Shown: positions 1 through 8,348 of the stretch, one piece after another
Position numbering within the stretch: the first letter of the stretch is position 1
Layout of the letters: each line of letters starts with the position of its first letter
Assembly: GCF_018780075.1 (NCBI RefSeq)
Contig: NZ_JADMKB010000014.1
Coordinates: 1 to 63,921 of the forward strand
DNA: 63,921 nt
Direction: 5' to 3'
Source: Hydrogenophaga sp.
GTDB taxonomy: Bacteria; Pseudomonadota; Gammaproteobacteria; Burkholderiales; Burkholderiaceae_C
Position numbers and translations under genes: made by a program
The notes under the pieces: generated by a model
Database searches by the model: none
Told to the model about the DNA's origin: nothing
What the model saw: the letters and a program-made list of their open reading frames with translations, nothing else

Positions 1-630
1 TTCCCAGGGCCAGTGCGGCGCGGTGTAGTGCAGGCTCAGGAAGAAGGGCGTGCCGCTGCGCGCCTCGGCCGCACGCTCCCTCACGTGCGCCACCGCCTTG
101 TTCGAGAACACGTCGGTCAGGTAGCCCACTTCCTTGTGCGTCTCGTCATTGATGTACAGGTCGTGGTCGCCGCTGGACGAGCAGTGGGTGAAGTAGTCCA
201 CGCCGCCGGCCATGATGCCGAAGAACTCTTCGTAGCCCGAGCGCAGCGGGCCGAAGTGCGGCGGGTAGCCCAGGTGCCACTTGCCGATCAGTGCGGTGCG
301 GTAGCCCGCGTCTTTCAGCAGCGAGGGCAGGGTGGGCATCTCGGGCGGCAGGCCCAGCGTGGCGCTGCCCTTGCTGCGGCTGTTGATGGGCTCGTCCAGC
401 GCGCCGCGCAGGCGGTACTGGTAGCGCATGGTGGCCATCGCGAAGCGCGTGGGCGAACACACCGGCGAGTTGCTGTAGCCCTCGGTGAGCTTCAGGCCAC
501 CGGCGGCCAGCGCGTCGATGTTCGGCGACACGGCGCCGAAGCCCGCCTGGCGGCCGCCGTAGCAGCCCAGGTCGGCGTAGCCCAGGTCGTCGCTGACGAT
601 GTAGAGGATGTTGGGGCGGGTCACGTTCAC
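1..630 (-). CDS. Sulfatase (arylsulfatase-type), N-terminal part, cut by window edge
   Basis: Only the first 210 codons are in the window; the gene continues past position 1. The chain begins with the alkaline-phosphatase-superfamily opening RPNILYIVSDDLGYADLG, whose Asp14 and Asp15 are expected metal ligands. Cys58 lies in CSPTR (58-62), the position converted to formylglycine in type I sulfatases, and GYRTALIGKWHLG (109-121) matches the second sulfatase signature. It would hydrolyse a sulfate (or related) ester; the substrate cannot be told. No signal peptide is visible at this start. The GTG start at 630-628 overlaps the stop of the upstream binding-protein gene as GTGA, implying coupled translation; a second in-frame GTG lies two codons later. 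Family is secure, function within it is not. Confidence 0.9.
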   Translation of the reverse strand, partial: MNVTRPNILYIVSDDLGYADLGCYGGRQAGFGAVSPNIDALAAGGLKLTEGYSNSPVCSPTRFAMATMRYQYRLRGALDEPINSRSKGSATLGLPPEMPTLPSLLKDAGYRTALIGKWHLGYPPHFGPLRSGYEEFFGIMAGGVDYFTHCSSSGDHDLYINDETHKEVGYLTDVFSNKAVAHVRERAAEARSGTPFFLSLHYTAPHWPWE

Positions 631-1619
631 TCCACCTTCATGTCGGTCGCCTTGACGATCTTGGCGTAGCGCGTCGAGAGCTTGGCCAGGCGCTGGGTCG
701 CGGCGGCGCCGGTGAGGCCCTCGTAACGCATGTCCATCGAGGCCATGCGCTCCTTCAGCGCGGTCGAGCCGACCAAGTCCAGCACGGCCTTCTGCATCGC
801 GGCCACCAGCGGCTCGGGCGTGGCGCCGGGCACCATGCACAGCGTGATCACCTCGTTTTCCAGATCGGGGTAGCCCAGCTCGGCCACGGTGGGCACCTCG
901 GGCAGCAGGCCGCTGCGCTGGCGGCTGGTGATGGCGATCGGCACCACCTTGCCCGACTTCACGTGCGGCAGCATGCCGGTGCTGGAGAGGATGCCACCGT
1001 CCACCTCGCCCGACAGCAGCGCCAGCACCGCCGGTGAGTTGCCTTTGTAGGGCACGTGGGTGATCTTGATGTGGGCCGCCTGCGAGAAGATGGCCACGCC
1101 CAGGTGGCCGGGGCTGCCTGGCCCGCCGGAGCTGAAGTTCACCCCGCGCGACTTGCCTGCGCCGATCAGCTCCGGCATGGATCGGATGCCCTTGGCCGCC
1201 GAGGTGCCGAGCAGCAGGCCGTTGGACGAAATCACCACCAGCGGCCGCAAGTCACCCACCTTGTTGCCCAGCTTGAAGGGCATGCTGGGGAAGATGTGCG
1301 GGTTCACGGTGAAGGCCGTGTCGATGCCGAAGAACACGGTGTTCCCGTCGGCGGCGGCCCTGGCCACCTCGGCCGCGCCGATGTTGCCGCCCGCGCCGGG
1401 TTTGTTCTCCACGATCACGCTCTGGCCACTGCTCTTCTGCAGCGCCTCGGCGACCGCGCGCGCGATGATGTCCGCCGGCCCGCCCGCCGGGAAGTTGTTG
1501 ACGATGCGCACCGGCTTGGTGGGCCAGGCGGGCGCCTGGGCCAGCGCAGGGGCACAGAAGGTGGTGGCCAGGGAAATGGCGCCCAGGGCGACCATGGCGT
1601 TGCGGCGGATCGGGTTCAT
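627..1619 (-). CDS. Bug/TctC-family tripartite tricarboxylate transporter substrate-binding protein (1)
   Basis: A 330-aa exported protein with a signal peptide of about 27 residues (basic start MNPIRRN, hydrophobic core, cleavage near ALAQA). The mature start WPTKPVRIVNNFPAGGPADIIAR is the typical Bug family opening, in which the FPAGGPAD loop contacts a carboxylate ligand. The length is normal for the family. Such periplasmic proteins feed TctAB-type permeases, but no tctA or tctB is in the window, so it is an orphan receptor, as is common in Comamonadaceae. It is followed in the same transcript by the sulfatase (4-base GTGA overlap) and preceded after 32 bases by a second Bug gene. The coupling suggests its ligand may be the organosulfate or its product; this is inference. 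Confidence 0.92.
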   Translation of the reverse strand: MNPIRRNAMVALGAISLATTFCAPALAQAPAWPTKPVRIVNNFPAGGPADIIARAVAEALQKSSGQSVIVENKPGAGGNIGAAEVARAAADGNTVFFGIDTAFTVNPHIFPSMPFKLGNKVGDLRPLVVISSNGLLLGTSAAKGIRSMPELIGAGKSRGVNFSSGGPGSPGHLGVAIFSQAAHIKITHVPYKGNSPAVLALLSGEVDGGILSSTGMLPHVKSGKVVPIAITSRQRSGLLPEVPTVAELGYPDLENEVITLCMVPGATPEPLVAAMQKAVLDLVGSTALKERMASMDMRYEGLTGAAATQRLAKLSTRYAKIVKATDMKVE

Positions 1620-1651
1620 GTGAGGTCTTTGCGGGGGAGGGGAGAAAAGGG

Positions 1652-2620
1652 TCAGTCCATCTGCACGCCGGTGGCCTTGATCGGGGCCTCCCAGCGTTTC
1701 AGGTCGGCGGCCTGCGCGGTGGCCAGTTCGGCGGGCGTGGAGCCCACGGGCTCGTAGCCCTGCTCGATCAGCTTGGCGCGCAGGGCGGGGGTCTTGATGG
1801 CTTTGGCCACAGCGGCGCTCAGCATGTCGCGCACCTCGGGCTTGAGGCCGGCCGGGCCGTACATGCCGAACCAGGCGGTGGCCACCATGTCCACGCCCTG
1901 TTCCTGGAGCGTGGGCACCTCGGGCACCTGCGGGTCGCGCTGACGGCCGGTCACGCCGATGATGCGCACCTTGCCGGCGCGGTGCAGCTCGGCGGTTTCG
2001 GTCACCACGTCGAACTTGTAGTCGATGTGGCCGCCCAGCAGCGCCGTGTTGGCCGGGCCGCCGCCCTGGAACGGCACGTGGTTCAGCTCGGCGCCGGCCT
2101 TCTGGCCGAACATCACGCCCATGAAGTGCGGCAGCGACCCCAGGCCCGGCGTGCCGTAGGTGCCTTTGCCCGGCTCGGCCTTGGCGCGCGCGATCATGTC
2201 CTTCACGTTCTTCACCGGCACCCCGGCGCCGGCGACCACGCTGAACTGGAAGTGGGCCAGCAGCGAGATGGGCGTGAAATCGCTCACCGCGTCGTACTCC
2301 AGCTTCTTGTAGACGTGGGGGAACAGCACCATCGGCCCGCTGGGCAGCAGCACCACGGTCTGGCCGTCGGCCGGCGCGCGCTTGACCAGGCCCAGCGCGA
2401 TGCGGCCGGCCGCGCCCGGCTTGTTCTCCACGATCACCTGCGAGAAGTCGTTCTTCAGCCCCTCAGCCATCAGCCGCGCCAGCAAATCGGCTGAGCCGCC
2501 GGGTGGGAAGCCCACCACGATTTTCAAAGGCGGTTTGTCCTGCGACAGGGCCAGGGCGGGGAGCAGGGCACCGGCGGCGGCCAGGGCCAGGGTGCGGATC
2601 ATGAAAGCGCGTGTGTGCAT
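1652..2620 (-). CDS. Bug/TctC-family tripartite tricarboxylate transporter substrate-binding protein (2)
   Basis: A 322-aa exported Bug protein. The start MHTRAFMIR is chosen because a signal peptide follows directly (hydrophobic core to about residue 25) and because the reading frame further upstream only runs antisense through the divergent MarR gene. The mature part opens KIVVGFPPGGSADLLARL, the ligand loop of the family. It is the first gene of the leftward group Bug2 - Bug1 - sulfatase and is divergent from the MarR-family regulator across about 110 bases, so that regulator is the likely control. It is only distantly similar to its neighbour Bug1, so this is not a recent tandem duplication. 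The ligand is unknown. Confidence 0.92.
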   Translation of the reverse strand: MHTRAFMIRTLALAAAGALLPALALSQDKPPLKIVVGFPPGGSADLLARLMAEGLKNDFSQVIVENKPGAAGRIALGLVKRAPADGQTVVLLPSGPMVLFPHVYKKLEYDAVSDFTPISLLAHFQFSVVAGAGVPVKNVKDMIARAKAEPGKGTYGTPGLGSLPHFMGVMFGQKAGAELNHVPFQGGGPANTALLGGHIDYKFDVVTETAELHRAGKVRIIGVTGRQRDPQVPEVPTLQEQGVDMVATAWFGMYGPAGLKPEVRDMLSAAVAKAIKTPALRAKLIEQGYEPVGSTPAELATAQAADLKRWEAPIKATGVQMD

Positions 2621-2734
2621 GGTGGTCTCCGGTGGGCGCGGGTGTTTCCCCGCTGGAACCGGCCATGCTAGGCATTCACAATCAATTGCAGAAATCAATC
2701 GTTCCCGGTGTTTTCCCTGAGACCCTTCCACCCG

Positions 2735-3244
2735 ATGCCCGCCCACGACCGCATGACCGACCCGCAGGGGCAGAACGACCTGCTGCTCTACCGGCTCTAC
2801 CGCATCCACGCCACCGCGGGCCCGCTGGTGGTGCGCATGTGCGAGCGCGACTACGGCATCACGCGGCGCGAGTGGCGCGTGTTGTCCTGCCTGGCCGACG
2901 ACGAGGGCGTGCTCAGTTCCGAGCTGGCCGAGCGCGCCATGCTCGACCGCGCGCGCACCTCGCGCACGCTCACGCGGCTGGTCGACAAGAAGCTGGTGCG
3001 CCGCGAGCCCAGGCCCTCCGACCGGCGCGAGGTGCACGTGTTCCTGACGGACGAGGGGCGGCGGGTCTACGCCGAGGTGTTCCCGCGCATCGCGGTCATC
3101 CAGCGCGAGTTGCTGGCGCCTTTTTCACCCGAGCAGCGCGAGCGCCTGAGCGAGCTGATGGACCTGCTGCTGGCCCAGGCCCGCGCGCTGAACACGGAGG
3201 GTGGGTTGTTGCCGCCGCTGGAAGACGCTGGCGACGACGTTTGA
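2735..3244 (+). CDS. MarR-family transcriptional regulator
   Basis: About 169 aa with a winged helix-turn-helix: ITRREWRVLSCLADDEG leads into the recognition region SRTLTRLVDKKLVRREP and the wing DRREVHVFLTDEGRR, which fit MarR closely. The start is uncertain: GTG at 2708, ATG at 2735 and ATG at 2753 are all in frame. 2735 is preferred as giving a normal MarR length; none has a strong ribosome site. It is divergent from the Bug2-Bug1-sulfatase group, and the roughly 110-base gap between them contains AT-rich sequence (around 2675-2700) that could hold its operator. A role as the ligand-responsive regulator of that group is inference from position. Confidence 0.88.
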   Translation: MPAHDRMTDPQGQNDLLLYRLYRIHATAGPLVVRMCERDYGITRREWRVLSCLADDEGVLSSELAERAMLDRARTSRTLTRLVDKKLVRREPRPSDRREVHVFLTDEGRRVYAEVFPRIAVIQRELLAPFSPEQRERLSELMDLLLAQARALNTEGGLLPPLEDAGDDV

Positions 3245-3315
3245 GCGCCGCGCCGGGTCGCTCCCAAGCCAGCTCGCACCGCAGCCCGAAGGGCGGAGGT
3301 ACTTCATCCTGTGGA

Positions 3316-3897
3316 TCAGGGCGTTGCCTTCAAGGCGCTCTCGATGGCCGCCGTCAGCGCCGCGCTGCCCGGCTCCACCGCGCTCTGGAAACTGCTCACC
3401 GTCTGGCCGTCGCGGGCGATCAGGTACTTGTGGAAGTTCCACTGCGGCGCGGCCTTCGTCGCCTGGAACAGCTGCGTGTAGAAGGCGTTGCGCTGCGGGC
3501 CCACCACGGCCGTCTTGCTGAACATCGGGAACTTCACGCCATAGGTGTTGAAACACAGGTCGGCGATGGCCTGGGTGTTGCCCGGCTCCTGCTGGCCGAA
3601 GTCGTTGGCCGGGAAACCGAGGATCACCAGGCCGCGTTTTTCGTACCTGGCGTGCAGCGCCTCCAGCCCCTCGTACTGGCGGGTGAAGCCGCAGTAGCTC
3701 GCCGTGTTCACCACCAGCAGCACCTTGCCCGCGTACTGGCACAGGTTCTGGGGCGCCTCGTCCTGCAGGCGGGCAAAGCTGTGCGAGAGCAGGGCGGGGC
3801 AGGTGGTGGGCGGCTTGGCGGTCTGGGCCGCCGTGGTCAGCGGCAGGAGCGCCGTGATCAGACCCGACAGGGCGAAGAGCGTGCGTGGGCGGTTCAT
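3316..3897 (-). CDS. Exported glutathione peroxidase family protein
   Basis: 193 aa. The start at 3897 gives a signal peptide (MNRPRTLFALSGLITALLPL, cleavage near AAQ) before the thioredoxin-fold domain; a longer in-frame reading would start inside the neighbouring repeat. The catalytic tetrad of glutathione peroxidases is present: Cys69 in NTASYCGFT, Gln103 in FGQQEPG, and Trp153-Asn154 in QWNFHKYL. The active residue is a normal Cys codon, so this is a Cys rather than a selenocysteine enzyme. The usual FPCNQF segment reads FPANDF, so the resolving-type Cys of that motif is lost, though Cys115 lies in the helix where many thioredoxin-dependent members have their resolving Cys. It should reduce peroxides in the periplasm. 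Confidence 0.88.
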   Translation of the reverse strand: MNRPRTLFALSGLITALLPLTTAAQTAKPPTTCPALLSHSFARLQDEAPQNLCQYAGKVLLVVNTASYCGFTRQYEGLEALHARYEKRGLVILGFPANDFGQQEPGNTQAIADLCFNTYGVKFPMFSKTAVVGPQRNAFYTQLFQATKAAPQWNFHKYLIARDGQTVSSFQSAVEPGSAALTAAIESALKATP

Positions 3898-3998
3898 CGC
3901 GCCATTGTCGGCGGGTGGCTTCAACCCTGCGAATGAAAGGGTGCCGCCGGAAGCGCGGTGTGCGCGGGGGATTCTCCGACGCGAAATGACCCAACCCA

Positions 3999-4077
3999 GG
4001 ATGCGGTGGAACCGGCTTCGCCGGGCCACGCGCATCGCCCCCTGGAGGGGGTCGCGCGCAGCGCGGCGGGGGTGTGT
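3999..4077 (-). repeat. 3'-end GC-rich hairpin element, copy 1
   Basis: The stop codon of the leftward ornithine cyclodeaminase-like gene is at 4078, and the element follows it at once. In transcript direction it reads CACCCCCGCCGCGCTGCGCG, then GACCCCCTCCAGGGGG, then CGATGCGCGTGGCCCGG and CGAAGCCGGTTCCACCGCAT. It contains two small hairpins, CCCCCT/AGGGGG and CCGGC-GAA-GCCGG. Six related copies occur in the window, all with the same orientation relative to the gene they follow. Confidence 0.85.
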
Positions 4078-5031
4078 TTACTGTTCGTGCACCAGGATCG
4101 CCGCCGCCAGGTCTTCCAGCGCCGTGCCGACCGACTTGAACACCGTGCGCTCGGTGTCGTTCTTGCGCCCGGTGGCCACCCCCTTGGAGAGCGTGGTCAG
4201 CGTGCCGCGCACATCTTCGGCGCGCAGCGCGCCGTGTTGCATCGGGATCAGCAGGTCGCCGCTTTTTTGCAACGCCTCGTCGGTGTCGAGGAACAGGCGC
4301 GCGCCCTCGAAGCAGGCGTCGTCGGCCTCGCGCATCGCGGGCGTGAAGCTGCCGATCAGGTCGAGGTGCGAGCCCGGCGCGAGCCAGGCGCCGCGCACCA
4401 GCGCCTCGGTCGAGAGCGTCGCGCAGCTCACGATGTCGGCCTCGCCGCAGGCCGCCGCGAGCTGGCTGGTGGCGCTGGCGTTGAAGCCCTGGCCGCGCAG
4501 CTGATCGGCCAGCGCCTGCGCCTCGCTCTCGCGCCGCGCCCAGACCGTCACGCGATCGATGGGCCGCACCGTGCGGTGGGCCTCGGGCAGCAGCCGCGCC
4601 ACGCGCCCGGCGCCGACCAGCAGCAGGTGGCTGGCGTTGGCCCGCGCCATGTACGAGGCCGCCAGCGCCGAGGCCGCCGCCGTGCGCCGCGCCGTGACCA
4701 CGTCGCCGTCCATCTGCGCCAGCGGTGCGCCGGTGCGCGCGTCGAACAGCATGTAGGTGGCGTGCAGCCCGGGCAGGCCGCGCTTGGCGTTGCCGGGTGC
4801 GATGTTGACGATCTTCACGCCGTAGTACCTGCCGGCGATCCAGGCCGGCATGATCAGCGAGGTCATGCGCCGCGCGGCGGGGTCGCCGCCGGCCTCGCCG
4901 ATGGGGCTGATGATCTCGTGGACGTGGCGGGGAGGGGTTTCACAACCGCCCGCGAAGCGCTCGCGCAGGGCGGGGATCAGGCGGTCAAAGGGCAGTGCGG
5001 TTCGGGTGGCGTCGGCATCGAAGAAGTGCAT
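4078..5031 (-). CDS. Ornithine cyclodeaminase / mu-crystallin family protein
   Basis: 317 aa, the usual family length. The start MHFFDAD at 5031 is chosen over a longer reading. The N-terminal half carries the substrate region (RRMTSLIMPAW, YGVKIVNIAPGN with the conserved Lys), followed by the linker DGDVVTARRTAAASALAASY typical of OCD/mu-crystallin. A Rossmann NAD(P) fold starts at LLLVGAGRVARLL. Members include ornithine cyclodeaminase, alanine dehydrogenases, ketimine reductases and delta1-pyrroline-2-carboxylate reductase; the sequence alone does not decide. The GxGxxA dinucleotide motif reads GAGRVA. It stands alone between two 3'-end repeats, with no obvious pathway partner. A proline or ketimine role is possible because putA is in the same window but 35 kb away. 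Confidence 0.85.
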   Translation of the reverse strand: MHFFDADATRTALPFDRLIPALRERFAGGCETPPRHVHEIISPIGEAGGDPAARRMTSLIMPAWIAGRYYGVKIVNIAPGNAKRGLPGLHATYMLFDARTGAPLAQMDGDVVTARRTAAASALAASYMARANASHLLLVGAGRVARLLPEAHRTVRPIDRVTVWARRESEAQALADQLRGQGFNASATSQLAAACGEADIVSCATLSTEALVRGAWLAPGSHLDLIGSFTPAMREADDACFEGARLFLDTDEALQKSGDLLIPMQHGALRAEDVRGTLTTLSKGVATGRKNDTERTVFKSVGTALEDLAAAILVHEQ

Positions 5032-5097
5032 CGTTCGATGGTAGCCGCCCGTCAGACCGCTCACGGCGTTGTATGCGCAGTTTTACATGTCGCCGGA

Positions 5098-5157
5098 GCG
5101 CGCACCCTCCCGCCGAAGGCGAGAGAGGGGGGTGACGCAAAGCGGCGCGGGGGGTGT
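5098..5157 (-). repeat. 3'-end GC-rich hairpin element, copy 2 (degenerate/partial)
   Basis: It lies 12 bases after the stop of the leftward MipA/OmpV gene. Only the stop-proximal half is well kept: in transcript direction CACCCCCCGCGCCGCTTTGC, then GTCACCCCCCTCTCTC. The distal half, with the GCCGGTTCCACCGCAT end, is replaced by CGCCTTCGGCGGGAGGGTGC, which still makes a small hairpin (CGCC-TTC-GGCG). Its orientation relative to the gene is the same as for the other copies. Confidence 0.55.
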
Positions 5158-5169
5158 CTTTCTTCAGAT

Positions 5170-5979
5170 TCAGAAGCGGTAAACGTAGCCCAGCCGCGCG
5201 GCCGACACCCAGCGGCGGTCCACCAGCGGGCTGTCCTGGATGGCCGAGCCCAGCGCGGTGGCGCTCAGGTCCAGGAACACCGATTGCTGCGGGGCCAGCC
5301 GGTGCAGCAGGCGCACCCCGATTTCGGTGCTCAGCGCGGCCTTGCCCGCGTGGACCTCACGCCCGGCGCGGGCCTCTGAGGCGTCCACGCCGAAGTGGTA
5401 GTCCACATACTTGCGGTCCTGCCAGACCAGGCCCAGGCGCGGCACGATGCCGACCGGACCCACGTGCTTCAGTGTCTCTGCCACCACCTTCAGCTGCTGC
5501 CCTTTGCTGTGGCCCGAGGCGTCGGCCAGCCACTCGCCCGACAGCTGCCCGATGCCGTTGCGCCACTCCCCCTTCGCGCCCAGCCACACGCTGTTCTTGC
5601 GCTCCGCCATGCCCGCCAGAAAGGCCGAATCCTTGGCCTCGTAACCGGTGTCGGCGTAGCGCAGGCGCAGAGCGAGGTGGCGGCTTTCGGCGTCGTGCAG
5701 CTTGAGGTCGATCACCGGGCCGAAGACCCGGACCCAGGGGTTCTCGAACTGCAGCACCGGCAGCAAGCGCACTTCGCTGCCCACGCCCCGATAGGGCGAC
5801 ACCTCGGCGCTCAGCAGCAGCCCGGCGCCCCAGGTGGCGGTGGTCGCTTCGGGGGCCGCAGGTGCCACAGCGGCCGGCGCGGGTGGGGCGGCTTGCGCCC
5901 AGGCGCTGGCAGCGGCGAGGCTCAAGGCGATGGACAGGGCAATGGACACGGGGCGGCGGTGGGGTGCGGGCGTCGTCAT
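5170..5979 (-). CDS. MipA/OmpV family outer-membrane protein
   Basis: 269 aa. A signal peptide of about 30 residues (core IALSIALSLAAASAWA, cleavage after AWA) is followed by an Ala/Pro-rich linker and an outer-membrane beta-barrel. The barrel opens with WGAGLLLSAEVSPYRGVGSE and LLPVLQFENPWVRVFG, as in MipA/OmpV proteins, and the C-terminus YVYRF ends in Phe, the usual BAM recognition residue. MipA-type proteins are known as scaffolds for murein enzymes in E. coli and as general outer-membrane proteins elsewhere; the role here is unknown. It lies 34 bases after the small membrane protein and probably ends the TetR-MFP-ABC operon, giving that system an outer-membrane component. Confidence 0.85.
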   Translation of the reverse strand: MTTPAPHRRPVSIALSIALSLAAASAWAQAAPPAPAAVAPAAPEATTATWGAGLLLSAEVSPYRGVGSEVRLLPVLQFENPWVRVFGPVIDLKLHDAESRHLALRLRYADTGYEAKDSAFLAGMAERKNSVWLGAKGEWRNGIGQLSGEWLADASGHSKGQQLKVVAETLKHVGPVGIVPRLGLVWQDRKYVDYHFGVDASEARAGREVHAGKAALSTEIGVRLLHRLAPQQSVFLDLSATALGSAIQDSPLVDRRWVSAARLGYVYRF

Positions 5980-6013
5980 GGCGGGCGGCGGTTCAAGTGG
6001 CGAAGCGCCGATG

Positions 6014-6394
6014 CTACGACGGTTGGCGCCAGCCCACGGCGGCCACGGCCGCCCAGAACCCGAGGCGCAGCGCCAGCGCGCCCACGGTGCGCATCTCGAA
6101 GGCGCCACCACCCAGCACATGCAGGCCGAAGGCCGCGGCCACCAGCGCGGTGCCCAGCGCCAGCGCCGTCGCGAGCCACAGACCCCAGCGTTCACCGCGC
6201 CACAGCCCCAGCCCGGCCGCCACATAGGCGAAACCCGCCAGAAAGTTGAACCACAACACGTAGCCCACGGTGTGCCCCAGGGCCGCGCGGGTGGCGGCGT
6301 CGCCAAACAGGCCCTGCCAGCCGCTGAACACCGTGAGCGCGCCGAACACCACGGCGATGCCGGCCAGGATTTTCAGGGGACGGGACGTGGTCAT
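6014..6394 (-). CDS. Small four-helix membrane protein in the ABC operon
   Basis: 126 aa, almost wholly hydrophobic, with four predicted membrane segments (about 8-26, 42-64, 71-92 and 102-121). It resembles small DoxX-like or DUF4345-like inner-membrane proteins in size and layout, but I do not recognise the family. The start ATG overlaps the stop of the upstream ATPase gene by four bases (6391-6394), so it is translationally coupled to the transporter and is likely a subunit or accessory. No catalytic residues stand out. Confidence 0.75.
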   Translation of the reverse strand: MTTSRPLKILAGIAVVFGALTVFSGWQGLFGDAATRAALGHTVGYVLWFNFLAGFAYVAAGLGLWRGERWGLWLATALALGTALVAAAFGLHVLGGGAFEMRTVGALALRLGFWAAVAAVGWRQPS

Positions 6395-7161
6395 GGAGGC
6401 GCCTTCGCTCCAGGGTGGGCGGGGGTGGCGGTGTCTTCCAGCGCCCGCCCTTCGCCGGCTTCTTCCACCGTCTGGCCGTCGCGGATGTGGTAGATCCGCT
6501 TGAAGGTCGGGATGATCTTTTCGTCGTGCGTCACCACGATGATGGCGGTCTGCGCCTGCCGCGCCATCTGGTTGAGGATGCGCATCACGGCCAGCGCGCG
6601 CTCGCTGTCCAGCGGCGCGGTGGGCTCGTCGGCCAATATGACCGGCGGCCTGTTGGCCAGCGCACGGGCGATGGACACCCGCTGCTGCTCACCGCCCGAG
6701 AGTTGCGAGGGCTCGGCCTGGGCGCGGTGCTGCACGTCCAGCGCGGTCAGCAGTTCCAGCGCGCGTTCGCGCGCCTGTGCGTTCGGCTGGCCCGCCAGCA
6801 TGGGCAGCAGGGCCACGTTGTCGGTCACGTCCAGAAACGGGATCAGGTAGGGCGCCTGGAAGACGAAGCCGATGCGGTCGCGCCGCAACGCGCGCAGGTC
6901 GTTCACGGTCCAGCCGTTGTCGTAGATCACCTCGGTGCCCAGCGTCATCTTGCCGCTGGTGGGTTCGATGATGGCGCCCAGGCATTTGAGCAGCGTGCTC
7001 TTGCCCGAGCCCGAGGGGCCGACCAGGCCGACCACCTCGCCGGGCGCCACCTGCATGTTCACGTGTTTCAGGGCTTCCACGGCCGTGTCGCCGTGGCCAT
7101 AGACCTTGCGCAGGCCTTCGATCAGGATGCCGCCGGGGGATGGGGTGTTCATGGGGTTCAT
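6391..7161 (-). CDS. ABC transporter ATP-binding protein (MacB/LolD/DevA-type)
   Basis: 256 aa ATPase energising the permease encoded just upstream. Walker A is GPSGSGKS (48-55), the signature LSGGEQQR lies near residue 157, and Walker B ends ILADEP followed by TAPLDSE, where most relatives have TAALDSE. A D-loop and switch His (VVTHDE) are present. A C-terminal extension of some 20 residues (EAGEGRALEDTATPAHPGAKAPP) follows the core. It overlaps the permease stop by four bases and the next gene by four bases. The set permease + ATPase + membrane-fusion protein is that of MacB/DevBCA-type exporters, so the direction is probably export; the cargo is unknown. Confidence 0.93.
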   Translation of the reverse strand: MNPMNTPSPGGILIEGLRKVYGHGDTAVEALKHVNMQVAPGEVVGLVGPSGSGKSTLLKCLGAIIEPTSGKMTLGTEVIYDNGWTVNDLRALRRDRIGFVFQAPYLIPFLDVTDNVALLPMLAGQPNAQARERALELLTALDVQHRAQAEPSQLSGGEQQRVSIARALANRPPVILADEPTAPLDSERALAVMRILNQMARQAQTAIIVVTHDEKIIPTFKRIYHIRDGQTVEEAGEGRALEDTATPAHPGAKAPP

Positions 7162-8348
7162 CCGATCGCCGCGCCCGGATCGACCTTGAGCGCCACCCGG
7201 ATCGCCAGCGTGCTGGCCAGCGCGCAGATCACCAGCGTGAGCACCAGGCCGGTGACCGAATCGCCCGGCAGCAGCAGCACGAATTTGGGGAAGGCCGGCG
7301 CCCAGAGCGTGGCCGCCACCTTGCCCACCGCAAAGCCGATCAGGCCCAGGCCCAGCGCCTGCTGCAGGATCATGCCGGCGATGGTGCGGTCGCGCGTGCC
7401 GATGAGCTTGAGCACCGCGATCTCGCGCAGCTTGCCCATGGTCATGGTGTAGATGATGAAGGCGACGATGGCCGCGCTCACGACCGCCAGGATGACCAGG
7501 AACATGCCGATCTGTTTGGCCGAATTGGCGATCAGCTTGACGATCAGGATGTCTTCCATCTGGTCGCGGGTGTGCACGCTCAGGTGTTTCCAGCGCCGGA
7601 TCGGCTCGGCCACCTGTTCGGCGGTGAAGCCGGGCGCGGCCTGCACCAGCACCGCGTTCACGCTGCGGCTGCTGGTCTGAAGGGCCTGCACCGCTTCGAG
7701 CAGGCCGGGGCTGCCCGGGCGGTTGAAGGCCGGGTTGGCGGCGGTGCGCGCGCGGTCGTTGACGATGGCGTCGTTGTCTTTCAGAAACTGCGTTTCCTGC
7801 GCGTCCTTCATGGGCACGAACAGCATCGGGTCGCCGCCCGACGACACCATGCGCCGCGTCAGCCCCACCACCGTGTACTCATGGCGGCGGATGCGCACCA
7901 CATCGCCCAGCGCAAAGCCGGTCTTCACATCGGCCACCGCCTCGTAGTGGTTGCGCGTGATGTGCCGCCCCGCCACCAGGTAACCGGGCGCGCCGGGCAT
8001 GCCCGGCTCCATGCCGACCACCATCACGCGGCTGTCCCGGCCGCCTTGCTGCACCTGCATGGTGAGGTAGGCCACGTTGGCCGCCGCCGCCACGCCCGGC
8101 ATGCCGCGCACGCTGCGCACCACGTCGTCCTTGAGGCTCGACGATTCGGCGTACGGCCCCTGCGTGTCCTTCTGCACCACCCACAGGTCGGCGCGGCTGT
8201 TGGCGAGCAGCGCGTGTGCATCGTCCACCATGCCGCGGTACACGCCCGCCATGGTCAGCGTCACGCCGATCAGCAGCCCCAGGCCCAGCCCGGTCAGCAC
8301 GTACTTGCTCCAGCCGTGCAGGATGTCGCGGCCCGCGAGGCTGATCAC
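7158..8348 (-). CDS. ABC transporter permease (FtsX/MacB_PCD type, DevC-like)
   Basis: 396 aa. The start is GTG at 8348-8346, overlapping the stop of the membrane-fusion gene as GTGA; a longer frame reads antisense-like Ala/Gly-rich sequence. Topology is that of FtsX-domain permeases: one N-terminal helix (about 13-33), a large periplasmic domain (about 40-255) and three C-terminal helices (about 275-300, 325-350 and 360-385). The domain between the first and second helices is the MacB-periplasmic-core type. It pairs with the ATPase downstream and the HlyD-like protein upstream. These single-permease systems export lipids, glycolipids, peptides or drugs; which applies is not visible. Confidence 0.9.
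   Translation of the reverse strand: MISLAGRDILHGWSKYVLTGLGLGLLIGVTLTMAGVYRGMVDDAHALLANSRADLWVVQKDTQGPYAESSSLKDDVVRSVRGMPGVAAAANVAYLTMQVQQGGRDSRVMVVGMEPGMPGAPGYLVAGRHITRNHYEAVADVKTGFALGDVVRIRRHEYTVVGLTRRMVSSGGDPMLFVPMKDAQETQFLKDNDAIVNDRARTAANPAFNRPGSPGLLEAVQALQTSSRSVNAVLVQAAPGFTAEQVAEPIRRWKHLSVHTRDQMEDILIVKLIANSAKQIGMFLVILAVVSAAIVAFIIYTMTMGKLREIAVLKLIGTRDRTIAGMILQQALGLGLIGFAVGKVAATLWAPAFPKFVLLLPGDSVTGLVLTLVICALASTLAIRVALKVDPGAAIG

Noticed and set aside
2621..3037. N-terminal extension of the second Bug protein
   Set aside because: The extension is antisense to the MarR gene and would bury the signal peptide; the start at 2620 gives a normal Bug protein.
3245..3315. A possible further copy of the 3'-end element after the MarR gene
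   Set aside because: It is GC-rich and lies after a stop, but lacks both the CCCCC/GGGGG hairpin and the CCGGC-GAA-GCCGG hairpin; it may belong to another repeat family that I cannot confirm from one copy.
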